Assembly (NCBI RefSeq): GCF_001662075.1
Contig: NZ_LYPL01000010.1
Span: forward strand, 186,001-250,000
Direction of reading: 5' to 3'
DNA length: 64,000 nucleotides
Source: Rhizobium bangladeshense
GTDB lineage: Bacteria > Pseudomonadota > Alphaproteobacteria > Rhizobiales > Rhizobiaceae
Shown piece by piece: positions 15,101 to 23,673 of this stretch (its first letter is position 1; every line of letters begins with the position of its first letter). Below the pieces are notes generated by a model. It ran no database searches, was not told where the DNA came from, and saw only the letters and a list, made by a program, of their open reading frames with translations. The position numbers and the translations under genes are program-made.

Positions 15101-17623
15101 CTATAATTTTGCAAAGCGCAGCCTCAGCGCATTGGCGATCACCGACACCGAGGACAGGCTCATTGCCGCCGCTGCGATCATCGGCGACAGCAGCAGGCCG
15201 AAGACCGGATAGAGCACACCGGCGGCGACCGGGACGCCGAGAGCATTATAGCCGAAGGCGAAACCGAGATTCTGGCGGATATTGCGCATCGTCGCCTCCG
15301 CCAGCCGCCGCGCCCTGACGATGCCATTGAGGTCGCCCTTCACCAATGTAATGCCGGCACTTTCCATCGCAACATCGGCGCCGGTGCCCATGGCGATACC
15401 GACATCGGCCGAAGCAAGTGCCGGCGCATCGTTGACGCCGTCGCCGGCCATGGCGATGACGGCGCCCTTGGCGCGCAATTCCTCGATCAGCGCCTTCTTG
15501 CCTTCCGGCAGCACGTCGGCGCGGACCTCATCGATGCCGAGGCTTTTTGCCACCGCCCGCGCCGTGCGCTCGTTGTCGCCGGTCGCCATGATGATCTTCA
15601 GCCCGCTGTCGTGCAGCGCCTTGATGGCGGCTGAAGTCGTCGGCTTGATCCGGTCGGCGACGGCGACGAGGCCGGCAAGCTTGCCGTCGAGCGTGACGAA
15701 CATCACCGTCTTGCCATCGCCGCGCAGGGCTTCGGCCTTTTCCGACAGCGCCGCGGGATCGACGCCGAGATCGGCGAGCATCGCCGCATTGCCGAGCGCC
15801 ACCGTCATGCCGCCGGCAAGGCCCATGACACCCTTGCCCGTCTTTGCCTCGAAGCCGGTGACCTCGACGAAGGTGGCATCGCGCTCTTCGGCGCCGGAAA
15901 CGATCGCTTCGGCCAGCGGATGTTCAGAGCCGCGCTCCAGGCTTGCCGCCAGCGACATCAGCCGGTTCTCCTCGATGCCGCCGAAGGCGACGATGTCGGT
16001 GAGAACTGGTTTGCCTTCGGTCAGCGTGCCTGTTTTGTCGACGATCAGCATGTCGACCTTGGAAAAGCGTTCCAGCGCTTCGGCATCCTTGATCAGCACG
16101 CCTTCCTGAGCGCCGCGCCCGGTCGCAATCATGATCGACATCGGCGTCGCAAGACCGAGCGCGCAGGGGCAGGCGATGATCAGAACGGCGACGGCGGCCA
16201 GCAGTGCATTGGCCAGGCTCGGTTCCGGCCCGATCGCGGCCCAGACGATGAAGGCAAGGATGGCCACGACGACGACGGCCGGCACGAAGACGGCCGACAC
16301 CCGATCGACCGCGCCCTGGATTGGCGCCCGCGAGCGTTGCGCCGCGGCGACCATGTCGATGATGCGCGACAGCACCATGTCGGCGCCGACCTTCTCGGCC
16401 GCCATGACGAGCGATCCATTCTTGTTGATCGTGCCGCCGGTCACAGCATCGCCCTTCGCTTTCTCCAGGGGCAAGGGCTCGCCCGTAATCATCGATTCGT
16501 CGACGGTCGACTGGCCCTCGAGGACGGAACCATCCACCGGAATGCGTTCGCCGGGACGCACGCGCAGCCGGTCGCCGGCCTGGATGTCGTCCACCGGCAC
16601 GTCGCTTTCGCCGCCGTCGGCATCAATGCGCCGCGCCGTCTTCGGCGCGAGATCAAGTAGGGCGCGGATCGCCGAGCCGGTGCGTTCACGCGCTTTCAAT
16701 TCCAGCACCTGGCCGACGAAGACGAGCGCTACGATGACGGCGGCGGCCTCGAAATAGACCGGCACGGCGGCGCCATGGCCGCGAAAGCTCATCGGGAAGA
16801 TCCCGGGCGCAAGCGTGGCGACGAGGCTGTAGAGATAGGCGGTGCCGACCCCGAGACCGATCAGCGTCCACATGTTCGGGCTGCGATTGACGAGGGACGC
16901 CCATGCGCGGCGGAAGAAGGGCAGGGCCGCCCACAGCACCACGGGCGTTGCCAGCAACAGCTCGACGTAACTCGCCTGCGGTTCGCCGATTGATTCGCGG
17001 AGCGGCAGGCCGAGCATCGGCCCCATGCCGAGCGCCAGCAGCGGCAGGGCAAGGATGGCGCTGATCCAAAGCCGTCTGGTGAAATCCACAAGTTCCGGGT
17101 TCGGGCCTTCGTCATCAGGAGGAATGCCCATCGGTTCCAGCGCCATGCCGCATTTCGGGCAGTCGCCGGGACGGTCGCTGACGACCTCCGGATGCATCGG
17201 GCAGGTATAGAGCGTACCCTTCGGCGCCGGCTTTGCAGCCGGGCGGTTGCCGTCGCGATAGGCCGTGGGGTCGGCTTCGAATTTCGCCTGGCAAGCGGCC
17301 GAGCAGAAGTAGAATTTCTCGCCCGCGACCTTCAAGAAATGTTTTGCCGTCGAACGATCGACAGCCATGCCGCAGACCGGGTCCTTGGCTGTCAGGTAAT
17401 CCTGGGGTGCCGCCGCAAATTTCGTCCGGCAGCTCTCGGAGCAGAAATGATGAATGCGGCCAGCATGGGTAAGCGATGGCTTGCCGGCCTCCGGATCGAC
17501 GGTCATGCCGCAGACGGGATCACGAATGACGGCGTCCGCGACCTTCGCCCGATCATGGCTGCAGTGGCCATGATCATCATCGCCATCGGAGGGGCCGTGA
17601 TGGTGGTCGTGTTTCATGTTCAT
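15101..17623 (-). CDS. actP: Copper-exporting P1B-type ATPase with YHS domains
   Basis: 840 residues, inner membrane, ATP-driven Cu(I) export. The N-terminus is His/Asp-rich (MNMKHDHHHGPSDGDDDHGH) and carries two YHS-type cysteine modules (DPVCGMTVD...HFCSESC near 35-70; DPVCGMAVD...YFCSAAC near 80-115), then a heavy-metal-binding module (TYTCPMHPEV...CPKCGMALEPM near 138-165). The core holds CPCALGLATP, DKTGTLTEG, SEHPLAEAI and GDGVNDAPAL. The usual N-terminal HMA domains with CXXC are absent, unlike classical rhizobial ActP, so the gene symbol is functional rather than strictly orthologous. Confidence 0.9.
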   Translation of the reverse strand: MNMKHDHHHGPSDGDDDHGHCSHDRAKVADAVIRDPVCGMTVDPEAGKPSLTHAGRIHHFCSESCRTKFAAAPQDYLTAKDPVCGMAVDRSTAKHFLKVAGEKFYFCSAACQAKFEADPTAYRDGNRPAAKPAPKGTLYTCPMHPEVVSDRPGDCPKCGMALEPMGIPPDDEGPNPELVDFTRRLWISAILALPLLALGMGPMLGLPLRESIGEPQASYVELLLATPVVLWAALPFFRRAWASLVNRSPNMWTLIGLGVGTAYLYSLVATLAPGIFPMSFRGHGAAVPVYFEAAAVIVALVFVGQVLELKARERTGSAIRALLDLAPKTARRIDADGGESDVPVDDIQAGDRLRVRPGERIPVDGSVLEGQSTVDESMITGEPLPLEKAKGDAVTGGTINKNGSLVMAAEKVGADMVLSRIIDMVAAAQRSRAPIQGAVDRVSAVFVPAVVVVAILAFIVWAAIGPEPSLANALLAAVAVLIIACPCALGLATPMSIMIATGRGAQEGVLIKDAEALERFSKVDMLIVDKTGTLTEGKPVLTDIVAFGGIEENRLMSLAASLERGSEHPLAEAIVSGAEERDATFVEVTGFEAKTGKGVMGLAGGMTVALGNAAMLADLGVDPAALSEKAEALRGDGKTVMFVTLDGKLAGLVAVADRIKPTTSAAIKALHDSGLKIIMATGDNERTARAVAKSLGIDEVRADVLPEGKKALIEELRAKGAVIAMAGDGVNDAPALASADVGIAMGTGADVAMESAGITLVKGDLNGIVRARRLAEATMRNIRQNLGFAFGYNALGVPVAAGVLYPVFGLLLSPMIAAAAMSLSSVSVIANALRLRFAKL

Positions 17624-17658
17624 GCTTGTCTCCTATGCCCGCAGGGCAGTTGGAGAGA

Positions 17659-17689
17659 CTTATCGACCTTCCAGCAACTGGAAGGTCAA
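17659..17689 (-). promoter_or_regulatory. CueR-type operator and promoter of the copper operon
   Basis: Perfect palindrome ACCTTCCAG-CAA-CTGGAAGGT (17666-17686) inside an over-long 19-base spacer between TTGACC (complement of 17684-17689) and GATAAG (complement of 17659-17664). The long spacer with a central palindrome is the hallmark of MerR/CueR activation; it lies about 35 bases upstream of the ATPase start. Confidence 0.88.
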
Positions 17690-17747
17690 GCGCTAATTTC
17701 GGCGAGATCGATTTTTCGACGGCCGCCGCTCGCTTCCGCAGCGGGTG

Positions 17748-17785
17748 GGGGGCTTCACATAAAATGGGCACGGACATACGCTAAG
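17748..17785 (+). repeat. Left 38-bp Tn3-type inverted repeat
   Basis: Outer end GGGGG, inner end ATACGCTAAG. Differences from the right copy are mostly at the outer end plus three transitions inside. Confidence 0.9.
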
Positions 17786-17972
17786 CGCTTTGGACATCGG
17801 AACTCCGATCTTTTGGCGCAACCGCCGCAGCCTTCCGGCCGTCGTGGAGGCGCGATCCGAGAGCGCGGGCCCCTGTCAAAAAACATGTTTTTGCCGACAG
17901 GCAGCTTTCCGACGAACTGCAGCGCGACCAATGTCCGGAAAAGCCGTGGCGGACATTCGTGCTTTCGAGACT

Positions 17973-18479
17973 TCAGTTACCTTCAATGCGTGCCCGAAGC
18001 TTGAGGAGATAAGACCTGGCCTTCCAAGCGAATAGCACAAAGCTGATGTTTACAGCCACTGCAACGGTGACAACGGTCGTAAGCGCCCACAGACTGCCGC
18101 TTAAGAAGCTGCCAATAGTCAGTAGCAAGACATCTGCGACGATCAGCACTCGCCATCCTGGTCCGGCGTTAATTTGACGTTGCAGGGACCGCAGCGACCC
18201 GCGCCGAGATTGCTGAAGCTCCATCGCCCGGGCTATAAACTCGTTGAGCGGATAATTGGCTTCCCGATCCTTGATCGAAAAGCACACCTCCAACTCGTAC
18301 TGGACGTCATCCAGAAAAGCGCGGAACCTACGAAGCCCTCGAAAGCTGTCGTAGAGCGCACCCTTCCTTTTGGGATCGGCCAACAAAAAGTCGAGAAAGT
18401 GGTCTTCGTCGTAGGGTGCGCCCGGCGTCGCGCGGTGCTTCTCGAAAAGGCGAATAATTTTAGTTCGGGCTTCAGTCAT
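17973..18479 (-). CDS. Passenger gene of the cassette: two-TM membrane protein of unknown function
   Basis: 168 residues from the ATG at 18477-18479, chosen because GGGGAAG lies about 7 bases upstream; the longer frame lacks such a site. The cytoplasmic N-terminal part of about 105 residues is charged (RTKIIRLFEKHRATPGAPYDEDHFLDFLLADPKRKGALYD is its character, split here only as description: basic helix, acidic turn, basic turn). Two adjacent hydrophobic segments follow near residues 112-150 (VLIVADVLLLTIGSFLSG; VVTVAVAVNISFVLFAW), then a basic tail. I do not recognise the family. Base composition is visibly less GC-rich than the neighbours, consistent with import. A soluble domain joined to a two-TM hairpin recalls small membrane effectors, but no defence or toxin motif is identifiable. 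Confidence 0.75.
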   Translation of the reverse strand: MTEARTKIIRLFEKHRATPGAPYDEDHFLDFLLADPKRKGALYDSFRGLRRFRAFLDDVQYELEVCFSIKDREANYPLNEFIARAMELQQSRRGSLRSLQRQINAGPGWRVLIVADVLLLTIGSFLSGSLWALTTVVTVAVAVNISFVLFAWKARSYLLKLRARIEGN

Positions 18480-18737
18480 GCTTGCTTCCCCAACGTCCAA
18501 CTCGTTGTTCAATGATAATCCTTGCAAAAGCTTGTTGCGCCGATTTCCCCATGTTTGACGCCAGTCCGAACGTCTCTTTTTCACACACCCACACCGTTAG
18601 CGGACTCTGTCCGGACGCGGCAACCTTGCCGTCGAACCTACGGCAGATTCCGACGGAGGATCGGACGCGTCGAAGGTGGCAAGCGGCTATTCCTGCTCCA
18701 ATGTGCGACAAACAGGTGTTTTTAGACACCCGCCATC

Positions 18738-18775
18738 CTTAGCGTATATCTGTGCCTATTTTATGTGACGGACCC
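18738..18775 (-). repeat. Right 38-bp Tn3-type inverted repeat
   Basis: Read on the minus strand it starts GGGTCCGTCACATAAAAT and ends ATACGCTAAG, matching the left repeat. The GGGTG target duplication follows immediately. Confidence 0.9.
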
Positions 18776-18794
18776 GGGTGGCGTGGCGCCATCT

Positions 18795-21401
18795 TCAGGT
18801 CGGGCTGATCAGCCCGAGGGGCTGGCTTCCGAGCAAGGCGGCAACCGCAATGCTGCCGCCGGGCTCGATGGTTTTTCCGGTCAGCAGATCCGCCTTCAAC
18901 CCGTGAAGAGGGGAGGGCACGGCGATCGCCGTGTCCTCCCAGAACTCCGGGCCGGCAAAAAGCACGCCGGGATCGAGCCAGCCGAACATCATCCTAGGCA
19001 CCGCGACGAGTGCGAAATCGCCTTTATGCACCCGGGCAAAGGCGAGCAGATGATCCCGGCGGCTGCCCGTCGCCTTCAACGGCAGATAATCACCTTTCGA
19101 AAACAGAGCCGGATGCCGTTGGCGCAGCTGCAGGCCAATGCTGACGATACGCTGCTTCAACGCCGCCGCCTGAAGCTTGGCGATCGGTCCGGCTTCAGCA
19201 AGCCAGGCAGCCAGCTGTTCGTGGTCGACAGGTCGGCGATTGTCGGGATCAACGAGACTGAAATCGAAACCTTCCGAGCCCTGGTAAATGTCGGGAACGC
19301 CCGGCGCCGTCAGCTTGAGCAGTGTCTGCGACAGGCTGTTGACGTAGCCGGCCGCAATGAAGGGCTGCAATACTCTTTCGAAATCTTCGAGAAAGCCGTC
19401 ATTGTCCGGCGACACCAGCGCCGCGGCATAACTCGTGACTGCCTCCTCATAAGCGTCATTCTGTTCGGTCCAGGCGGTGCGCAATTTCGCCTCGCGCACC
19501 GCCTTGACCGCGTAGTCGGTAAAGCGGGCACGCAGCTCTTCCATCTGTCCTCTGTCGAAATCCTCCGGCCAGACGCCGGCAAGCGCCTGATACAGCATCC
19601 ATTCGATATTGGGCTCCGGCGCCGCGCCATCCGCGAGATCCTTCAGCCACGGCCGGTTCATGTCACGCCAACGTGCCACCGCCTGGGCAAAAACATCCGC
19701 CCCCTCGCTCAACGCGTAAAGCCTCGCGCGCGCATCTTCGCCGCGCTTGGTGTCGTGGGTGGCCGTTGCCGAAAGCCCATGCGGCTGTAGCCGCGCCCGC
19801 TCTGCCATGCGGCGATGAAAGCCGTCCGGGCCCTCGGGCGGCTTGCCCGGTTCGCTGCCGACCTCGTTTGCGGCCAGCAGCCTGTTATAGCGGTAGAACT
19901 GCGTATCCTCCGTCGCTTTCGCCATGACCGGCCCGCTTAACTGCTGGAAGCGAATCCGGAATTCGTGAGCCGCATCGCCTTCGATCCTGCCTTCGAGAAG
20001 CTTCAGCACATGATCGAGCGCTCGCCGGTCGTCGAGCTCAGCCATGACCTGTGATGCGGTCGCGGCAAGGACGGCCGAATCCTGCCAGGAAAGCGGACCG
20101 CCGTCGCCATAGGTGCGGTAGACGGGAAAGGCGACCAGCAGCGCGCCGAGCGCGGTGGCGATCTCCGCTCTGTCGAGTTCGGGAAAGATGCCCGCTGCGA
20201 TCGTTACCAGCCCGCCGGACTCGCCGGCGAAATTGCGCGCCACCATCTGTCGCCTGGCAAGCCGCCGGCCCTCTTCGGGATCAGCCATTTCGCCGGCGAG
20301 GCCACGATAGGCATCATCCAATATGCGCAGTCCGCCGGCGTCGATGAAGAGTTCGCTCAGCGCGGCGATGAATTCATATCCTGTGGTTCCGGCGACCGGC
20401 CAGCTCTCCGGCAGCACCTCGCCCGCCCCGAGGATCTTTTCCACGACGATATAGATATCGGCTCCGACCGCTGCCCTCAGCCTGTCGAGATAGGCCTTGG
20501 GTTCGGCGAGGCCGTCGACATGGTCGATGCGCAGCCCCTGCACCTTGCCCTGGCGCACCAGCTCGAGCACCAGCCGATGCAGGTCTTCGAACACCGGGGG
20601 ATATTCGACGCGGGTGCCGACCAGTCCGGTCACCTCGAAAAAACGGCGATAGCTCAGATGTCGCGCGGCCTCCTTCCAATGGGTCAGGCGCCAATGCTGT
20701 TCTTCATGCAGGCTTCGGAGAAAATCATGATCGGACGAGACGTCCTCGAGTTTTTGCCGGAGGATCGCCCGATCGCCACCTTCGAAGAGAATATCGCGCA
20801 GCGCGCGGGCAAAATCCTCGCCCGATGTCACGGCCGCCTCGGCCATTCGCATGGCGACCGGATCGTCGAGGCGGTTGGCGAGCGCGCCGTAGCTGCTGGG
20901 GTTCAGCGGCAACAAGGTCTGGAAGTACGCCAAGGCGAAGTTGCCGTGCGTCTCGTCGAGCACAAGACGCAGTTCGCCTGCAGCCAGAGCCTCTTCGAAG
21001 TCCCGGCCGAGCTGCGGCAGGGTCAGCGGCTCGCTCCAATCGATGTCGAAGTGGCCTGCATAGGCGCTTTGCCGACCGAATGTCAGCACGTCGCGCCACC
21101 AGGCGGTTTCCGGCGAGGCGGCCATATGGTTGGGAACGATGTCGAGGATGAGGCCCATGCCCGCCGAGGCGAGGCGTTCCGTCAGCCGGTCGAAGCCTGC
21201 CCGGCCGCCAAGTGCGGGGTCGATGTCATTGGCGTCGGTGACGTCATAGCCATGGGTCGAACCGGTGACGGCGGTGAAGATGGGTGAGGCGTAAAGGTGG
21301 CTGATGCCGAGCGTCTTGAGATAGGGAATGAGGCCGCAGGCGCGATCGAAGGTCATGCCGTTGCGGAACTGTATCCGGTAGGTCGCTGTCGGAAATGTCA
21401 T
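18795..21401 (-). CDS. treY: Maltooligosyl trehalose synthase
   Basis: Isomerises the reducing end of malto-oligosaccharides to a trehalosyl unit; TreZ then frees trehalose. 868 residues, GH13 fold. Family features: TATYRIQFRNGMTFD at the N-terminus, HLYASPIFTAVTGSTHGYDV, GLILDIVPNHMAASPE near residue 90, LRIDHVDGLAEPKAYL (catalytic Asp) near 295 and SATATHDTKRGEDARARL. No treZ or glgX is in this window. The Tn3-type cassette ends 15 bases past the stop, and the protein looks complete. A GGAAC-N18-GTT promoter pattern lies upstream, suggesting stress control. Confidence 0.93.
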   Translation of the reverse strand: MTFPTATYRIQFRNGMTFDRACGLIPYLKTLGISHLYASPIFTAVTGSTHGYDVTDANDIDPALGGRAGFDRLTERLASAGMGLILDIVPNHMAASPETAWWRDVLTFGRQSAYAGHFDIDWSEPLTLPQLGRDFEEALAAGELRLVLDETHGNFALAYFQTLLPLNPSSYGALANRLDDPVAMRMAEAAVTSGEDFARALRDILFEGGDRAILRQKLEDVSSDHDFLRSLHEEQHWRLTHWKEAARHLSYRRFFEVTGLVGTRVEYPPVFEDLHRLVLELVRQGKVQGLRIDHVDGLAEPKAYLDRLRAAVGADIYIVVEKILGAGEVLPESWPVAGTTGYEFIAALSELFIDAGGLRILDDAYRGLAGEMADPEEGRRLARRQMVARNFAGESGGLVTIAAGIFPELDRAEIATALGALLVAFPVYRTYGDGGPLSWQDSAVLAATASQVMAELDDRRALDHVLKLLEGRIEGDAAHEFRIRFQQLSGPVMAKATEDTQFYRYNRLLAANEVGSEPGKPPEGPDGFHRRMAERARLQPHGLSATATHDTKRGEDARARLYALSEGADVFAQAVARWRDMNRPWLKDLADGAAPEPNIEWMLYQALAGVWPEDFDRGQMEELRARFTDYAVKAVREAKLRTAWTEQNDAYEEAVTSYAAALVSPDNDGFLEDFERVLQPFIAAGYVNSLSQTLLKLTAPGVPDIYQGSEGFDFSLVDPDNRRPVDHEQLAAWLAEAGPIAKLQAAALKQRIVSIGLQLRQRHPALFSKGDYLPLKATGSRRDHLLAFARVHKGDFALVAVPRMMFGWLDPGVLFAGPEFWEDTAIAVPSPLHGLKADLLTGKTIEPGGSIAVAALLGSQPLGLISPT

Positions 21402-21434
21402 GAGGCCGTCTGACGTTGGAGGGAGACCCTTTTC

Positions 21435-21460
21435 AACGGTTGTGGCCGGGTTTTTGTTCC
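21435..21460 (-). promoter_or_regulatory. Candidate EcfG/RpoE2-type promoter of treY
   Basis: On the minus strand GGAAC (21460-21456), 18 bases, GTT (21437-21435), about 34 bases before the treY ATG. Fits the published general stress consensus GGAAC-N18/19-TT. Confidence 0.55.
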
Positions 21461-21490
21461 TTCATGGCGCCGCGCATCTTGTGCGGCTAA

Positions 21491-21595
21491 TGCATGTCGC
21501 CCGGAAATGTGCAGCGGTTCCGGGACACCAACATGCATCAAAACAAAAGGGCTAAAGCGCGTCGCATGAATCTTATTTGACGCGACGCGCTTTAG
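21491..21595. repeat. Rhizobial intergenic palindromic repeat, two hairpins
   Basis: First hairpin TGCATGT (21491-21497) with ACATGCA (21531-21537), enclosing CCGGAA and TTCCGG. Second palindrome CTAAAGCGCGTCGC (21552-21565) with GCGACGCGCTTTAG (21582-21595). I recognise this as a repeat present in many copies in Rhizobium genomes. The second arm covers the pbpC stop codon, so it may also act as a terminator between pbpC and treY. Confidence 0.75.
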
Positions 21596-23673
21596 TCGAT
21601 GAAAACGCCGACGCTTGCGGCTCGTCCGGCGGAGTCGATGACGGTGAGCTTCGAATAGCCGCCGCCGTCGGGCTGCCATTGCTGCGTGCGCCGACGTGAA
21701 AGGTCGGGCAGCGGCTTGCCGTTGGCAAGCCAGCGGAAGGGCGCGCGGCCGCCTTGCAGCTTCAGCATCAACGGCGACAGGTCGCCTGCGCCGGCGCCGA
21801 GATCGATATGGGCGCCTTCGGGCGGATAGACGATCTGCGGCGCGGGCTCGCGCCCGGAGGCGACGAGCAGGCCGCTGGCATTCAGTGCAAAACGCCGCTG
21901 GCTGATCGGAAGCTCCGATTGGGCGATGCGCACGGCTCCGGCCGGGGGTCGCGGCAAGGGCGTTGTGGCGATGCCTGACTTGGCGAAAGCCTCGAACAGG
22001 ATTGGTGCTGCGGTGCCATAGCCGGTCAGGCCGGGCACGGCGCTGTTGTCGGGCCGCCCGACCCAGACGCCGAGCACATAGCGTCCGTCATAACCGACCG
22101 ACCAGGCGTCGCGATAGCCGTAGCTCGTGCCGGTCTTGTAGGCGATGCCGCGCTGCGGCGCGCCGGCGGGGGGAATGACGCCGGAGAGAATATCGGCGAC
22201 ATTCCAGACCGCCACCGGCTCGAGCAGCGGTTCACCGTCGAGCTTGCCAGGTGTGCCGGTGATGCCGTCGCCAAGCCTTGCCGGCTGACCGCGATTGGCG
22301 AGCGCCGTATAGAGCTGCACGAGATCCTTCAGTGAGATGCCGACGCCGCCAAGGCCGATCGCAAGCCCCGGCGTCTCGTTCGGCGGCAGGGCCGGACGCA
22401 CTTCGGCGCGGCGGAAGCGCACCAGCAGCCGCGACGGCCCGACGGCGTCGAGCAACTTGACGGCCGGCACATTCAAGGAGAGTTGCAAGGCCTCGCGCAC
22501 GGTGACGTCGCCTTGGTAGCTCATGTCGAAATTGCGCGGCCGGTAACCGAAGAAATCGGCCGGCCGATCCTCGATGATCGTCTCCTGTGAGACGAGGCCC
22601 TGCTCGAAGGCAAGTCCGTAGATGAAGGGCTTCAGCGTCGAGCCGGGCGAACGGTCGACGCGTGTCATATCGATCCAGCCGGAGCGGCTGGCGTCGAAAT
22701 AATCGGCCGAGCCGACCTCGCCGACGATCGCGCCGGACTGGGCATCCGCCATCACCATGGCGAGCGAAAGCTTCGGCCCTAGCTTCATGGCTGCGGCCCG
22801 GGCGACCGCTTCCAGCCCCTGCTGCACCGGCTTCTTCAGGGTCGTCTGATGCTTGAGCACCGCCGGCTGCTTGCGCAGCGCGGCTTCGGCGACATGGGCG
22901 GCCAATGCCGGCAGCTGCATGCGCCGCATGGGGATCGCCACAGCCTCGGCCCGGTCCGCCTCGCCGTCGCCGACGGCCTCGGCCACCGCGGCCCGCTCGA
23001 GCACGCGCTCGCGCGCCTCTTGCGCCGCCTGGAGATTGCGGTCCGGCCGGCGCCGTTCCGGCAATTGCGGCAGGGCGACAAGCAGGGCGGCTTCGGCGAC
23101 GGTCAGGCGGCGCGGCTCCTTGCCGAAATAGGCGAGGCTTGCGGCGCGCACGCCTTCCAAATTACCGCCATAGGGCGCATGGGTGAGATAGAGATCGAGA
23201 ATCTCTTCCTTCGACAGCCGCCGTTCGATCTGCACGGCGCGGGCGAGCTGCAGGAGTTTTGCCGCAAACGAACGTTCCGCGCGCGGCTCGATCAGCCGCG
23301 CCACCTGCATCGACAGCGTCGAGGCGCCCGAGACGATGCGGCCATTGCGGACGAATTGCAGGCTGGCCCGCCCGAGAGCCCAGATGTCGACGCCGCCGTG
23401 ATCGTAGAAACGCTGATCCTCATAGGCGACAAGCATGCGCAGGAATTGCGGATCGACATCGGCGACTCCAGTCTTCAGCCGCCAGCGGCCTTCGGCCGTC
23501 GCGAAGGCGCGCAGCAGCTGCCCGTCGGCATCCAGCACCTCCGGGGAAACCATATCCGCCTTGTCGAGCGGCGGCGGAAAGGCCTTGTCGGCGGCGTCGA
23601 GCGCAAGGAGGGCCCCGCCGACAAGGACGATGCCGGCGGCAGATCCGATCGCAAACTTGCGCCACAGCCTCAT
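21592..23673 (-). CDS. pbpC: Penicillin-binding protein 1C (bifunctional peptidoglycan synthase)
   Basis: 693 residues. N-terminal signal anchor (FAIGSAAGIVLVGGALLAL); glycosyltransferase-51 domain with EDQRFYDHGGVD near residue 90 and GASTLSMQVARL near 120; transpeptidase domain with SPGSTLKPF (active-site Ser in STLK) near 343 and KTGTSYGYRDAW near 512; C-terminal PBP1C-specific domain. Its ATG overlaps the stop of the alpha-2-macroglobulin gene in an ATGA. The pbpC / A2M pairing is known from many Gram-negatives and is thought to couple wall repair with trapping of invading proteases. Confidence 0.93.
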   Translation of the reverse strand: MRLWRKFAIGSAAGIVLVGGALLALDAADKAFPPPLDKADMVSPEVLDADGQLLRAFATAEGRWRLKTGVADVDPQFLRMLVAYEDQRFYDHGGVDIWALGRASLQFVRNGRIVSGASTLSMQVARLIEPRAERSFAAKLLQLARAVQIERRLSKEEILDLYLTHAPYGGNLEGVRAASLAYFGKEPRRLTVAEAALLVALPQLPERRRPDRNLQAAQEARERVLERAAVAEAVGDGEADRAEAVAIPMRRMQLPALAAHVAEAALRKQPAVLKHQTTLKKPVQQGLEAVARAAAMKLGPKLSLAMVMADAQSGAIVGEVGSADYFDASRSGWIDMTRVDRSPGSTLKPFIYGLAFEQGLVSQETIIEDRPADFFGYRPRNFDMSYQGDVTVREALQLSLNVPAVKLLDAVGPSRLLVRFRRAEVRPALPPNETPGLAIGLGGVGISLKDLVQLYTALANRGQPARLGDGITGTPGKLDGEPLLEPVAVWNVADILSGVIPPAGAPQRGIAYKTGTSYGYRDAWSVGYDGRYVLGVWVGRPDNSAVPGLTGYGTAAPILFEAFAKSGIATTPLPRPPAGAVRIAQSELPISQRRFALNASGLLVASGREPAPQIVYPPEGAHIDLGAGAGDLSPLMLKLQGGRAPFRWLANGKPLPDLSRRRTQQWQPDGGGYSKLTVIDSAGRAASVGVFID

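Larger units (their letters stand above)
17748..18775. mobile_element. Tn3-type mobile insertion cassette without transposase (1,028 bp)
   Basis: Terminal 38-base inverted repeats at 17748-17785 and 18738-18775 agree at about 31 of 38 positions, start with GGG and end with TACGCTAAG, as in the Tn3 family. The element is flanked by a perfect 5-base direct repeat, GGGTG (17743-17747 and 18776-18780), the Tn3-family target duplication size. There is no room for a transposase or resolvase; the only gene is a 168-residue membrane protein. This fits a MIC/TIME-type non-autonomous element mobilised in trans. It landed between the copper operator and the treY 3' end. Confidence 0.9.

Noticed and set aside
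18795..18850. treY truncated by the Tn3-type insertion
   Set aside because: The insertion ends before the treY stop and the C-terminal sequence runs smoothly to full family length.
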